64,000 nt of DNA, from contig NZ_AP026678.1 of the NCBI RefSeq assembly GCF_025998815.1, positions 2,356,001 to 2,420,000 of the forward strand, given 5' to 3'. Made by a program: the position numbers and the translations under genes. Below the pieces are notes generated by a model, which was not told the origin of the DNA, ran no database searches, and saw only the letters and a list, made by a program, of their open reading frames with translations. This document shows positions 25,848-34,926 of the stretch, one piece after another. The number at the start of each line of letters is the position of its first letter. Within the stretch, counting starts at the first letter, position 1. Source of the stretch: Ignavibacterium sp. GTDB lineage: Bacteria > Bacteroidota > Ignavibacteria > Ignavibacteriales > Ignavibacteriaceae.

Positions 25848-26578
25848 ATGCCGTCGAAGTAAAAAATCTTTCACTGAGTTACGGTGATATTAAAGTTCTC
25901 GAGAATCTTAACTTTTCTATTCCGGAAAATTCTTTTGTTTCTGTTGTGGGTCCGAATGGTGCCGGCAAAACAACATTGATGAAAATACTTCTCGGTTTGA
26001 TAAAGGATTATTCTGGTCAAATAAAAATTTTTGATAAACATCCTGATGAGATTGATCCGCAGTTAATTGGTTATGTTCCTCAGATAAAAACAATGGACAG
26101 AAATTTTCCTGCTCTTGCAATTGAACTTGTTGCGTCGGGTTTACTAAGAAAATGGCCGTGGTCAGTGAGGGGAAATGATAAAACAAATTCAGTTAAAGCA
26201 CTTGAAATGGTTAAAGCAGAACATCTGGCTTATCGTCCGATTACGGAACTGTCAGGTGGAGAACTTCAGCGAGTTTGTCTTGCAAGAAGTATCGTTCGCA
26301 ATCCAAAACTTGTAGTGCTTGACGAACCAGCAACAGGAATTGATGCAATCGGAGAAGCAGATCTTTATAATCTGCTGGAAGCTTATCAGCATAAATCAAA
26401 TGCAACAGTGTTAATGATTACTCACGATTGGCATGTTGCACATCATCATTCTGATTTTGTTTTGCTACTCAACAGAAAGCAAGTTAGTTTTGGTCATCCG
26501 GAAGAAGCATTGAGCGAACAGAATTTAAGAACAGCTTTCGGTCATATCGGACACGAACATAAAGTCAGAATTAATTGA
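25844..26578 (+). CDS. znuC: Metal ABC transporter ATP-binding protein
   Basis: 244 residues with every ABC ATPase motif: Walker A GPNGAGKTTLMK (about 43-52), the Q-loop VPQIKTMD, signature LSGGELQRVCLARS, Walker B LVVLDEPATGID, and the switch H in MITHDWHVAHH. It drives import with the lipoprotein and the membrane protein encoded at 26843. It overlaps the preceding gene by four bases. Histidines at the C-terminus (HIGHEHK) may sense metal. Confidence 0.94.
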   Translation: MNAVEVKNLSLSYGDIKVLENLNFSIPENSFVSVVGPNGAGKTTLMKILLGLIKDYSGQIKIFDKHPDEIDPQLIGYVPQIKTMDRNFPALAIELVASGLLRKWPWSVRGNDKTNSVKALEMVKAEHLAYRPITELSGGELQRVCLARSIVRNPKLVVLDEPATGIDAIGEADLYNLLEAYQHKSNATVLMITHDWHVAHHHSDFVLLLNRKQVSFGHPEEALSEQNLRTAFGHIGHEHKVRIN

Positions 26579-26760
26579 ATGAATGGTTGAATGGCTACCC
26601 TGGGCAGGTGAAGATGAATGTGTGAATGAATGGCTAACTTCATTTAAGTAAACTGAATTGATGAATGATTGAAAGTGTGAATGCTTGCCTTAGGTTGGTA
26701 AGTATGAATGGATGAATGGTTGAATGAATGAATGGTTGAATGATTGTATGATTAGGAAAC
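26579..26760 (+). repeat. CATTCA-family repeat cluster inside the metal transporter operon
   Basis: Runs of GAATG/TTGAATGA words are separated by short hairpin cores such as CTAACTT/AAGTAA (about 26633-26651) and CTTGCC/GGTAAG (about 26682-26702). The same layout in the opposite direction is found at 29268-29341 and 45215-45345. Here it pushes the permease gene 264 bases away from the ATPase gene. Confidence 0.75.
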
Positions 26761-26842
26761 TTAGATTATTACTTTATCATCTTGAGTTCATCGAAAGAGG
26801 ACAATTAGAAACTAACAAAGCAAAACGTTAAGGTTTATTTCT

Positions 26843-27643
26843 GTGTTTGAATTTTTATCACTTCCGTTTATGCAGCGCGCTTTAATTGCGGGAATACTTG
26901 TGGGTTTTCTTGCAAGTTACTATGGAGTTTTTGTTGTTCAGCGCGGATTGGGTTTTTTGGGAAGCGGACTTGCTCATGCTGCTTTCGGTGGTGTTGCTTT
27001 GGGAATTTTACTCGATCAGGAACCTCTTCTAACTGCTGTTCCGTTTACAATTCTTGTTGCAATCGGAATCACTTATGTAAAAAACAAAACCAATCTTGCA
27101 GGCGATACAACTATCGGTATTTTCTTTTCTATCTCGATGGCACTAGGAATTATTTTCATTTTTATGAAAAGACAATATTCAAGCGATGCTTTTAATTATT
27201 TGTTCGGATCAATTCTCGCCGTATCAATTACCGATGTTATTGCACCTGCCATATTAATTTTTATTACGATTTTGTTTTCGCCTTTCTGGAAGCGGTGGGC
27301 TTATTCTTCTTTCGACAGGGAACTTGCACAAGCTGACAGAGTTCCTGTTCAGTTTGATGATTATATTCTTAGTATTTTAATTGCAGTTACAATTGTAGTT
27401 TCAATTAAAGTAGTGGGAATTGTTCTGATTGCAGCATTTCTGGTAATTCCACCAGCTGCTTCAAGACTGATAAACAAATCTTTCAGTAAAATGACAACCT
27501 TTTCAATTGTCTTTGGAATTACCACAGCAATTGTTGGATTGTGGATTTCATATTATCTCGATGTTCCAAGTGGTGCAACAATAATTCTGCTTCAGGCATT
27601 ATTGTTTTTTATTGTAATGTCTGTTAAGAAAGTATTTCGATAA
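26843..27643 (+). CDS. znuB: Metal ABC transporter permease (ZnuB/TroC type)
   Basis: 266 residues from a GTG codon, with AAGGTT upstream. About eight membrane helices fit the ABC-3 permease family, with landmarks FLGSGLAHAAFGGVALG (the site for the ATPase coupling helix region), TTIGIFFSISMALGIIF, and VGIVLIAAFLVIPPAASRL. It forms the channel for the metal bound by the lipoprotein. It lies beyond a repeat cluster from its partner genes, so it may have weaker or separate transcription. Confidence 0.93.
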   Translation: MFEFLSLPFMQRALIAGILVGFLASYYGVFVVQRGLGFLGSGLAHAAFGGVALGILLDQEPLLTAVPFTILVAIGITYVKNKTNLAGDTTIGIFFSISMALGIIFIFMKRQYSSDAFNYLFGSILAVSITDVIAPAILIFITILFSPFWKRWAYSSFDRELAQADRVPVQFDDYILSILIAVTIVVSIKVVGIVLIAAFLVIPPAASRLINKSFSKMTTFSIVFGITTAIVGLWISYYLDVPSGATIILLQALLFFIVMSVKKVFR

Positions 27644-27752
27644 TCACCACAAAATTTTTTAACTCATTTATAATTAACCTTCCAAGAATTGCAAAAATTT
27701 ATTGTTAATTTTGCTATAAGATTATTTTCAATTTCCATTCACAGGAGAATTT

Positions 27753-29144
27753 ATGTTTGACCGTCAAATCTATATCAACCGCAGAGAAGAACTGAAGAAA
27801 AATTTCAAATCAGGATTACTTTTATTTTTAGGCAATGATGAGGCACCGATAAATTATCCTGCTAATACTTACAACTTCAGACAGGATAGTTCTTTTCTTT
27901 ATTACTTTGGTTTGCCGATTCCTAATCTTGCCGGAATTATTGATGTAGATGAAAACAAAGAATATCTGTTTGGATACGAATACACTCTTGAAGATATTGT
28001 TTGGATGGGACCTCAGCCAAAACTTGCCGAACTTGCTGAAAGAGTTGGTGTGCAGAATTCTGATTCAATTTCTAATCTTAAAAAATTCCTGAAAACAAAA
28101 ATCAGCAAAGGAGTAAAGATTCACTTTCTACCGTTGTATCGCAGCGAACACAATCTGAAGCTTGCATCACTTCTTGATGATGATCCTTATAAAGTAAATA
28201 AGAAAGCTTCAAAGAAATTAATTGAAGCTGTGGTTGAACAAAGATCAGTTAAAGCTGCTGAAGAAGTTGCCGAAATAGAATATGCACTCGAAATTGCCTA
28301 TCAGATGCATACAACTGCAATGAGAATGGCAAAACCCGGTTTAACCGAGAACGATATTTATGCAGCACTGAATGGAATTGCACTTTCTCTTGGAAACGGA
28401 GTTTCATTTCATCCGATAATTTCGATTAACGGACAAACTCTTCACAATCACTTTCACGGCAATCAGCTTCAGGAAGGCAAGTTACTTGTTTGCGATGCTG
28501 GTGCAGAGTCTTATGAATTTTATGCAAGCGATATTACGAGAACAATTCCCGTTGGCGGAAAATTTTCTCAGCGACAAAAAGACATTTATGAAATAGTTCT
28601 TACAGCCCAGAAGAATGCAATTAATATGATAAAACCCGGCGTTAAGCACGTTGATGTTCATCTAACTGCGGCAAAAATTATTGCTGCCGGACTAATTCAA
28701 CTTGGCATAATGAAAGGCAATCCGGGCGAAGCTGTTAAAGCCGGCGCACACGCATTGTTCTTTCCACACGGACTTGGACATATGATGGGGCTTGATGTCC
28801 ACGATATGGAAGGACTCGGTGAACAATTTGTTGGTTACGACGACAAAACTAAACGAAGCGAACAGTTTGGATTAGCTTATCTCAGACTTGCAAAAGAACT
28901 GAAGCCCGGATTTGTATTCACCTGTGAACCGGGAATTTATTTTATTCCCGAACTTATTGATCAATGGAAAGCAAAGAAGAAATTAAAAAACTTTATTAAC
29001 TACGACAAAGTTGAAGAATACAGAAACTTCGGTGGAATCAGAATAGAAGATAATATTCTTGTAACAGAAACAGGTTACAAAGTTTTAGGAAGACCAATAC
29101 CAAAAGAAATTTCTGATGTAGAAGCTGCGTATAGTGCAGTTTGA
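27753..29144 (+). CDS. pepP: Xaa-Pro aminopeptidase (aminopeptidase P, M24B)
   Basis: 463 residues. The N-terminal domain (about 1-170) has the aminopeptidase P pattern RQDSSFLYYFGLPIPNLAG. The pita-bread catalytic domain follows, with ligands in VCDAGAESYEFYASDITRTIP (two Asp), FPHGLGHMMGLDVHD (His), TCEPGIYF (Glu) and GGIRIEDNILV (Glu), which is the full dinuclear metal set. It frees N-terminal residues ahead of proline in the cytoplasm. CAGGAG lies 7 bases before the ATG. It is transcribed alone. Confidence 0.95.
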   Translation: MFDRQIYINRREELKKNFKSGLLLFLGNDEAPINYPANTYNFRQDSSFLYYFGLPIPNLAGIIDVDENKEYLFGYEYTLEDIVWMGPQPKLAELAERVGVQNSDSISNLKKFLKTKISKGVKIHFLPLYRSEHNLKLASLLDDDPYKVNKKASKKLIEAVVEQRSVKAAEEVAEIEYALEIAYQMHTTAMRMAKPGLTENDIYAALNGIALSLGNGVSFHPIISINGQTLHNHFHGNQLQEGKLLVCDAGAESYEFYASDITRTIPVGGKFSQRQKDIYEIVLTAQKNAINMIKPGVKHVDVHLTAAKIIAAGLIQLGIMKGNPGEAVKAGAHALFFPHGLGHMMGLDVHDMEGLGEQFVGYDDKTKRSEQFGLAYLRLAKELKPGFVFTCEPGIYFIPELIDQWKAKKKLKNFINYDKVEEYRNFGGIRIEDNILVTETGYKVLGRPIPKEISDVEAAYSAV

Positions 29145-29153
29145 TTAGCAAAA

Positions 29154-29214
29154 GTAGCCGCAGGCTTCAGCCAGCGTGATTTTACATCAACCACAATCTG
29201 AAGGTTGCGGCTAC
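29154..29214. repeat. GTAGCCGCA-ended palindromic repeat, copy 2
   Basis: Begins with the same 18 bases as the copy at 11066 (GTAGCCGCAGGCTTCAGC) and ends with TGCGGCTAC (29206-29214), giving 9-bp terminal inverted repeats around a longer 43-base middle. Both copies sit just past the 3' end of a gene. Confidence 0.75.
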
Positions 29215-29267
29215 TAAAACAATTCTGATTTATTTGAGGACACAAAACTCTTCGAATCTTCCTTTAT

Positions 29268-29341
29268 ACACCATCATTCAATCAATCATTCCACCATTCA
29301 AATTTACCTGTCGAAGGTAGGCATTCAGTCATACATACATT
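29268..29341 (-). repeat. CATTCA-family repeat, copy with covarying hairpin
   Basis: Runs of CATTCA/ATCATT surround a 15-base hairpin TACCT-GTCGA-AGGTA (29305-29319). About 40 bases of it align with part of 45230-45290 (shared TCGAAGG and GTCATAC). It fills the gap between the convergent pepP and iorB genes. Confidence 0.7.
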
Positions 29342-29347
29342 CTTTTT

Positions 29348-29941
29348 CTACACTTTTTCTTTCTGATGTGTTAGTGAGAATTCTCTTCCAGCGTGAAGTG
29401 CCTGAATATTCAGCTCAACTATTTTCTCCCCTTTTCTTCCGAAGATTTTTTTTATTGCTTCTTCAAAATTTTCAAAAGGAATTTCTAAAAAAGGTGAAGC
29501 TGCTCCAAGCATAACAATATTTGATGAACGCGGTGATTTAACCTGCCGAGCTATTTCATCTGCATTAATTAATATATGATTTGGAAATTTTTCTATCTCT
29601 GAATGTAATACTTTCAAATCGGGATAATCGGGAATATTAATAAACGGAGTTGAATTAGTTACAAGCCATCCATCTTCTTTAAGCCAGGGTAAATATCTGA
29701 GAGATTCCATCGGTTCAACAGAAATAATAATGTCTGCCCGACCAAGCGGAATAAGATCACTTGCAATTTCTTTATCAGAAATTCTTAGGTGTGAGTAAAC
29801 TGCTCCTCCGCGCTGACTCATTCCGTGAACTTCTGATTGTTTGATAAAAAGATTGTTATCCAATGCTGCTTGCGCAATTGTTGCAGCAATTGATACTATT
29901 CCCTGTCCACCAACACCTGATAAAATTATATCTGCTTTCAT
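29348..29941 (-). CDS. iorB: Indolepyruvate:ferredoxin oxidoreductase, beta (gamma-domain) subunit
   Basis: 197 residues of a 2-oxoacid:acceptor oxidoreductase gamma domain: ILSGVGGQGIVSIAATIAQA near the start, QSEVHGMSQRGGAVYSHLRI and NIVMLGAAS. With IorA it oxidatively decarboxylates aryl pyruvates (from Trp, Phe, Tyr) to aryl-acetyl-CoA, reducing ferredoxin. Its ATG overlaps the end of iorA by four bases. The length is normal for IorB. Confidence 0.93.
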   Translation of the reverse strand: MKADIILSGVGGQGIVSIAATIAQAALDNNLFIKQSEVHGMSQRGGAVYSHLRISDKEIASDLIPLGRADIIISVEPMESLRYLPWLKEDGWLVTNSTPFINIPDYPDLKVLHSEIEKFPNHILINADEIARQVKSPRSSNIVMLGAASPFLEIPFENFEEAIKKIFGRKGEKIVELNIQALHAGREFSLTHQKEKV

Positions 29942-31557
29942 TGTGCAACCTCTTCAGTTTTAACTTTCTGTTCTTTTTTACTTCTCGTTGCTGTTTGAAT
30001 ACATTCTCGCCTTGGAATAATTACAGAAACACCCTCATATAAAAGTTCTTCGCGGATTACTTTAACCATTTCTTCATGAAATTTTGGTAGTGGAGTTAGC
30101 ACACGCACATGCTCAGGTTTAACCCCAAGTCCGATACAAATTTCTTCAAGTCTTCCTGTTGCCGGAGAAGTCTGTCCACCGGTCATTGCCGTTGTTGCAT
30201 TATCAGCAATTATAATTGTAACCGGAGTGTTTTCATAAACACAATCAAGCAAAGCAGTCATTCCGCTGTGAGTAAAAGTTGAATCACCGATTACAGCCAC
30301 AGAAGGACGAACGCCGGCATCAGCAGCACCTTTTGCCATTGTAATTGAAGCTCCCATATCAACACAAGAATTGATTGCATTCCAGGGTGGAAGTGCACCA
30401 AGTGTATAACAACCGATGTCAGAAAAGACTTTTTGTTTACCAAATTCTTTCATCGTTTCATTAAGTGCATTGTAAATATCTCTGTGTGCACAACCCGAGC
30501 AAAGTTCCGGCGGACGATTTTTTATTATTTCCGGAATTTTGAAAAACTGTTTTACTTCTTTTCCCAATGCTTTTCCAACGATATCAGGATTTAATTCGCC
30601 ATCTCTTGGAATTGCGCCGCTTAGTCTGCCTGTAATCTTGCCGCTTTTATCAAAGTAACCTTTAATCTGTTCTTCAACAAATGGATATCCATCTTCAAGC
30701 ACCAATATTTTCTCACACTCATTCACAATTTTATCAAGCAAAGAATAAGGCATAGGATACTGCCCGATCTTTAAAATTGGAAACGGACAATTATTCTCTG
30801 GATAATTTTCCATCAGATAATTAAAAGCGATTCCGCAGGCAATAATTCCGAGTGATTTATCGTTACCATCAATGAATTTATTATACTTTGAATTTTCCGC
30901 AGCTTCTTCTATGGCAGATTGAATTCCCAATAAACCCTTGTATCTCTTTCGTGCATTCGATGGAAGAAGAACAAACTGAATCGGATCATCAGGATAAGTT
31001 AGTGGATTTTCCTGTTTAATTTCTTTTCTTTTAATACCTGAGCGTGAGTGAGATAATCTTGTTGTGATTCTGATAAGCACAGGAATTTTAAACTTCTCAG
31101 ATAATTCAAAAGATTCATAAGCCATATCATAAGCTTCCTGCTGATTTGACGGCTCAAGCATTGGAATCATTGCAAACTTTCCATAGAATCTTGAGTCCTG
31201 CTCATTTTGCGATGAATGCATTGACGGATCATCTGCAACTGTGATTACAAGTCCGCCATTAACTCCTGTTATTGCGGCATTGATGAAAGGGTCGGCTGCG
31301 ACATTTAAACCAACATGCTTCATACAAGCCATTGCACGCTTGCCCGCATAACTCATTCCGAGCGCTGCTTCAACTGCGGTTTTTTCATTCGCAGACCAAT
31401 TGCGATGAATATTTCTTTCAATCGCAATTTTGTTATTTTGTACATATTCGGTTATTTCTGTTGAAGGTGTTCCCGGATAAGCATAGACGCCAGACATTCC
31501 TCCATCAATTGCACCCTGAGCAATTGCTTCGGCACCGAGTAAAAGTAATTTTTCCAT
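29938..31557 (-). CDS. iorA: Indolepyruvate:ferredoxin oxidoreductase, alpha subunit without ferredoxin domain
   Basis: 539 residues. N-terminal pyrimidine-binding domain (GVYAYPGTPSTEI, MSYAGKRAMACMKHVGLNVAADPF), a central swivel domain, and a C-terminal thiamine-diphosphate domain (CSGCAHRDIYNAL; GASITMAKGAADAG; VIGDSTFTHSGMTALLDCVYENTP). Typical IorA is about 600-650 residues and ends with a two-cluster 4Fe-4S ferredoxin domain. Here the chain stops after VIIPRRECIQTATRS and a Lys/Glu-rich tail with no CxxCxxC pattern, so the terminal electron relay is missing or supplied by another protein. Confidence 0.93.
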   Translation of the reverse strand: MEKLLLLGAEAIAQGAIDGGMSGVYAYPGTPSTEITEYVQNNKIAIERNIHRNWSANEKTAVEAALGMSYAGKRAMACMKHVGLNVAADPFINAAITGVNGGLVITVADDPSMHSSQNEQDSRFYGKFAMIPMLEPSNQQEAYDMAYESFELSEKFKIPVLIRITTRLSHSRSGIKRKEIKQENPLTYPDDPIQFVLLPSNARKRYKGLLGIQSAIEEAAENSKYNKFIDGNDKSLGIIACGIAFNYLMENYPENNCPFPILKIGQYPMPYSLLDKIVNECEKILVLEDGYPFVEEQIKGYFDKSGKITGRLSGAIPRDGELNPDIVGKALGKEVKQFFKIPEIIKNRPPELCSGCAHRDIYNALNETMKEFGKQKVFSDIGCYTLGALPPWNAINSCVDMGASITMAKGAADAGVRPSVAVIGDSTFTHSGMTALLDCVYENTPVTIIIADNATTAMTGGQTSPATGRLEEICIGLGVKPEHVRVLTPLPKFHEEMVKVIREELLYEGVSVIIPRRECIQTATRSKKEQKVKTEEVAQ

Positions 31558-31680
31558 AAAGAACCTTTTCTTTCCCCGTGAATAATTTTTAGTTTTTTTA
31601 TTATCAAAAATACTTATTAAAAAAGCCAGTAAAAACTAATCGCAACTTTTTATGTCACCTTTCTTTGATTATTTTCACTA

Positions 31681-32625
31681 ATGGAAAGCGGATGTTTTCC
31701 CAATCATTTTATGTTGTCACTACTAAGTAAAAATATTATAAAAACACTGGCTTATTACGATATTTTCTCTTATCCACTTAAAGCCGAAGAGATTTATCAC
31801 AATCTGCCGGTTAATCATTGCAGCACAGCTGAAGTTACTTCAGAGTTGGAACAACTTTATAATAACAAACTGGTTTGCAGAATAAATGATTTTTACCTCC
31901 TTCAAAACAATCCTGAATTTGTTTCAAGAAGATTAAAAGGAAATTCTCTCTGCGAAAAGAAAATCAAATCTGCTTTCAGAATGTCAAGATTTATTTCAAA
32001 GTTTCCTTACGTGCGTGCAATTTTTCTTACCGGTTCAATTTCAAAAGGATATATGGAGAAAGACTCAGATGTGGATTATCTGATTGTTACCGAACCCGGA
32101 AGACTTTGGGTCGCCAGACTTTTTCTTACATTGTTCAAAAAAATATTTCTTCTCAACTCAAGAAAAGTTTTTTGCATAAACTATTACATTGATTATAATC
32201 ATCTTGAAATAGAGGAAAAGAATGTATTCACTGCAACTGAAATAGCCACACTTATTCCGACATTCGGTAAAAAATATTATGATGAATTTTATTCTAGGAA
32301 TATCTGGATTAAAAATTTCTTTCCCAATTTTCCCAAAAGAAATAATAAATTGATTGATAATAAAAGCAGCCGCTTTCAAAAGAGCATTGAGTTTTTATTG
32401 AACAATCGCTTTGGTGATATGCTTGATGACCTTGCAATGAAAATTTTTTCAAACGCTACCAGGAAAAAATTTAATTATTTTGATGAAAAAGATTTTGCTC
32501 TTGCATTCAAAGCAACTAAGTGTGAATCTAAATATCATCCGAAATTTTTTCAGAAGAAAGTTTTAATCTCCTTAGATCAAAAGCTTATTCAACTTCAGCA
32601 AAAATTAAATATTACCTTGATGTGA
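31681..32625 (+). CDS. Nucleotidyltransferase-domain protein with N-terminal winged-helix-like region
   Basis: Up to 314 residues; an ATG at 31711 (residue 11) may be the true start because the conserved-looking chain begins there. Residues about 18-78 look like a small winged helix (IKTLAYYDIFSYPLKAEEIY...LYNNKLVCRINDFYLL). Residues about 112-137 hold the polymerase-beta-type motif FLTGSISKGYMEKDSDVDYLI with G118-S119 and D130/D132 for metal and nucleotide binding. The product is unknown; such proteins transfer NMP groups to small molecules, lipids or proteins. First gene of the radical SAM operon, overlapping the next by four bases. Confidence 0.8.
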   Translation: MESGCFPNHFMLSLLSKNIIKTLAYYDIFSYPLKAEEIYHNLPVNHCSTAEVTSELEQLYNNKLVCRINDFYLLQNNPEFVSRRLKGNSLCEKKIKSAFRMSRFISKFPYVRAIFLTGSISKGYMEKDSDVDYLIVTEPGRLWVARLFLTLFKKIFLLNSRKVFCINYYIDYNHLEIEEKNVFTATEIATLIPTFGKKYYDEFYSRNIWIKNFFPNFPKRNNKLIDNKSSRFQKSIEFLLNNRFGDMLDDLAMKIFSNATRKKFNYFDEKDFALAFKATKCESKYHPKFFQKKVLISLDQKLIQLQQKLNITLM

Positions 32626-34091
32626 TGACTAAAAAAATTTTATTTACTCATTCTTACTTTTATAGATTCGATCCAAAACAATGGAAAGCAAAACAACCAT
32701 TTCCGCCTCTTGCAACTATTACTGCAGCATCTTTCCTCAGAGCATCTGGTTACGAAGTAAATTTATTTGATACTGCATTGAGAAAATCTCCCGAAGATAT
32801 AATTACTGCAATCTCCAATTACAAACCCGATTACCTGATTATTTATGATGATGGATTTAATTATCTGACAAAAATGTGTCTTACGAATATGCGTGAAGCT
32901 GCTTTCCGAATGACTGAAATTGCAAAACAAAAAAATATAACCGTTATAGTATCTTCTTCCGATGCAACCGATCATTATGAAAAATATTTAAATGCCGGAG
33001 CAGATTTTGTTATTATTGGCGAAGCGGAACATACATTGAAAGAGCTTCTGGATGAATTAACTACAAATACTAATAATGTTTTTGATGTTGATGGAATTAT
33101 TTATAAAAGTGCTAATCAGATTATAAAAACAAATCCCAGACAGATTGAAAGAAATCTTGATGTATTCCCGATGGCTGCCTGGGATTTACTAAACATTGAT
33201 GATTATAAAAAAATTTGGAGTGAAGGAAGAAAAGAATTTACTCTAAACATTGCAACAACAAGAGGTTGTCCTTTCAAATGTAATTGGTGTGCAAAACCAA
33301 TTTATGGAAACAGATACAATTCCCGTTCTCCACAAAATGTGGTTGATGAAATTGAATTCCTTCAGAGAAAATTTGGTGTAAAATACTTTTGGTTTTGTGA
33401 TGATATTTTTGGCCTAAAACCAGGTTGGGTTCAGGAGTTCAGAGATTTGGTTAAGCAAAGAAATTTGAGTTTCAGATACAAAATTCAATCGCGTGTTGAT
33501 TTACTTTTGAAAGAAGATACAATTGATGCATTAGCAGAATCCGGTGCTGATATTGTTTGGGTGGGAGCTGAATCCGGTTCACAAAAAATTCTTGATGCAA
33601 TGGATAAGGGAACAACTGTTGACGAAATTTATAAAGCAACCAAACTTCTTAAATCAAAAAATATTAAAGTTGCTTTCTTTCTTCAGTTCGGTTATCTGAA
33701 TGAAACAAAAGAAGATATAAAGAAAACAATCAAAATGGTTTTAGAACTTATGCCAGACGAGATAGGAATTTCCGTGTCTTATCCGTTACCCGGAACAAAA
33801 TTTTATGAAATTGTAAAAGAACAAATGAAAGAAAAAACAAACTGGACAGATTCGGATGATCTTTCTTTGATGTTCAGAAATACTTATCATCCTGCATACT
33901 ACAAAAAACTTCATCGTTATGTCCATAAGGTTTACAAGAAAAAAGTAAGCATAGAAGCAATTAAGAAAATTATTACTCAACCCATTCAGCTTAATAAGAA
34001 TTATCTCCGCTCGGCTCTAATGTCATTTTATTATTTCCCTGCTGAACTGATTGACAGAATATCACTAAAAAAACTTGAGACGCTCAGCTGA
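32622..34091 (+). CDS. B12-binding-domain-type radical SAM protein, first in the operon
   Basis: 489 residues. A Rossmann-like N-terminal domain (about 1-150) resembles cobalamin-binding domains, but the DxHxxG motif for histidine-on B12 is not visible. The radical SAM core has RGCPFKCNWC (C216, C220, C223), the WFCDDIFGL and VWVGAESGSQKILDAMDKGT patterns of the B12-radical SAM superfamily, and a C-terminal extension of about 100 residues. It generates 5'-deoxyadenosyl radicals; methylation or C-C bond formation on a lipid or isoprenoid is typical of relatives. Substrate unknown. Three bases separate it from the next gene. Confidence 0.88.
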   Translation: MMTKKILFTHSYFYRFDPKQWKAKQPFPPLATITAASFLRASGYEVNLFDTALRKSPEDIITAISNYKPDYLIIYDDGFNYLTKMCLTNMREAAFRMTEIAKQKNITVIVSSSDATDHYEKYLNAGADFVIIGEAEHTLKELLDELTTNTNNVFDVDGIIYKSANQIIKTNPRQIERNLDVFPMAAWDLLNIDDYKKIWSEGRKEFTLNIATTRGCPFKCNWCAKPIYGNRYNSRSPQNVVDEIEFLQRKFGVKYFWFCDDIFGLKPGWVQEFRDLVKQRNLSFRYKIQSRVDLLLKEDTIDALAESGADIVWVGAESGSQKILDAMDKGTTVDEIYKATKLLKSKNIKVAFFLQFGYLNETKEDIKKTIKMVLELMPDEIGISVSYPLPGTKFYEIVKEQMKEKTNWTDSDDLSLMFRNTYHPAYYKKLHRYVHKVYKKKVSIEAIKKIITQPIQLNKNYLRSALMSFYYFPAELIDRISLKKLETLS

Positions 34092-34094
34092 AAT

Positions 34095-34916
34095 ATGATT
34101 AATGATTCTCAGAATTTTGATAAAGTTAATCTTGCGTTTTCGATGCAATCAATTATTTATGATGAATACGAAAAATCAAATCCAATTCTCTTGTGGATGC
34201 GCCAGCAGGTTTATGATGTGGTTTTAAGTCATCTAAAAAAAGGCGATAAAATTCTTGAACTGAACAGTGGAACAGGAACCGATGCAATCTTCTTTGCAAA
34301 GCAAGGTTATGATGTTACCTGCACAGATTTATCCGATGGAATGATTGAAAAGATTTCAATCAAAGTAAAAAAAGAAAATCTTGCAGAGCAAGTAAAAATT
34401 TTTAAGTGCTCATTTACAGAACTTGATAAACTTATTCCGAATAAATTTGATTTGATATTCTCAAACTTTGGCGGATTAAATTGCATTAATGATTTAAGAT
34501 TAGTAACCCGTTTCTTTCCAACTTTATTAAATGACGGCGGAAAAGTTATTCTTGTAATTATGCCTCCTGTTTGTCTTTGGGAATTAGCAACAGCATTTAA
34601 AGGAAAATTAAAATTTGCTTTAAGAAGATTTCGTAAAAATGGCGCATCTGCAAATGTTGAAGGAATTGAAATCAGGACATTTTACTTTTCAGCAGAAAAA
34701 ATTAAAGAAGCGCTAGGAAAACAGTTTAGGGTAATTCAATTGAAAGGTTTAGGAGTGTTCACGCCTATTCCACAAATGGAAAATTTTATTATCAAACATC
34801 CTCGCTTGATGAAGATTCTTAAAAAGTCAGACCAAATTTTAAGCAAACATTTTCCATTTAATTTAATCGGCGATCACTTAATTTTGGTTGCTCAATTTAA
34901 TCCCAAAACAAAATGA
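34095..34916 (+). CDS. Class I SAM-dependent methyltransferase
   Basis: 273 residues. Motif I is ILELNSGTGTDAIFFAKQG with the acidic D of VTCTDLSDGMIEKI at the end of strand 2, then FDLIFSNFGGLNCINDL for motif post-I/II. The C-terminal half (about 165-270) is a hydrophobic/basic lid, including LKFALRRFRKNG, that could hold a lipid-like substrate. The family is broad, and the target is not predictable. Spacing of 3 and 10 bases to its neighbours indicates one operon. Confidence 0.87.
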   Translation: MINDSQNFDKVNLAFSMQSIIYDEYEKSNPILLWMRQQVYDVVLSHLKKGDKILELNSGTGTDAIFFAKQGYDVTCTDLSDGMIEKISIKVKKENLAEQVKIFKCSFTELDKLIPNKFDLIFSNFGGLNCINDLRLVTRFFPTLLNDGGKVILVIMPPVCLWELATAFKGKLKFALRRFRKNGASANVEGIEIRTFYFSAEKIKEALGKQFRVIQLKGLGVFTPIPQMENFIIKHPRLMKILKKSDQILSKHFPFNLIGDHLILVAQFNPKTK

Positions 34917-34926
34917 AAGTGTATGA

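Noticed and set aside
26579-26760. A coding gene between the metal ATPase and permease genes
   Set aside because: The stretch is made of repeat words with stops in all frames and shares its pattern with two other intergenic gaps.
24948-27643. Zur or Mn riboswitch before the metal transporter genes
   Set aside because: The first genes overlap lgt so there is no leader, and no recognisable operator or riboswitch fold is seen upstream of lgt.
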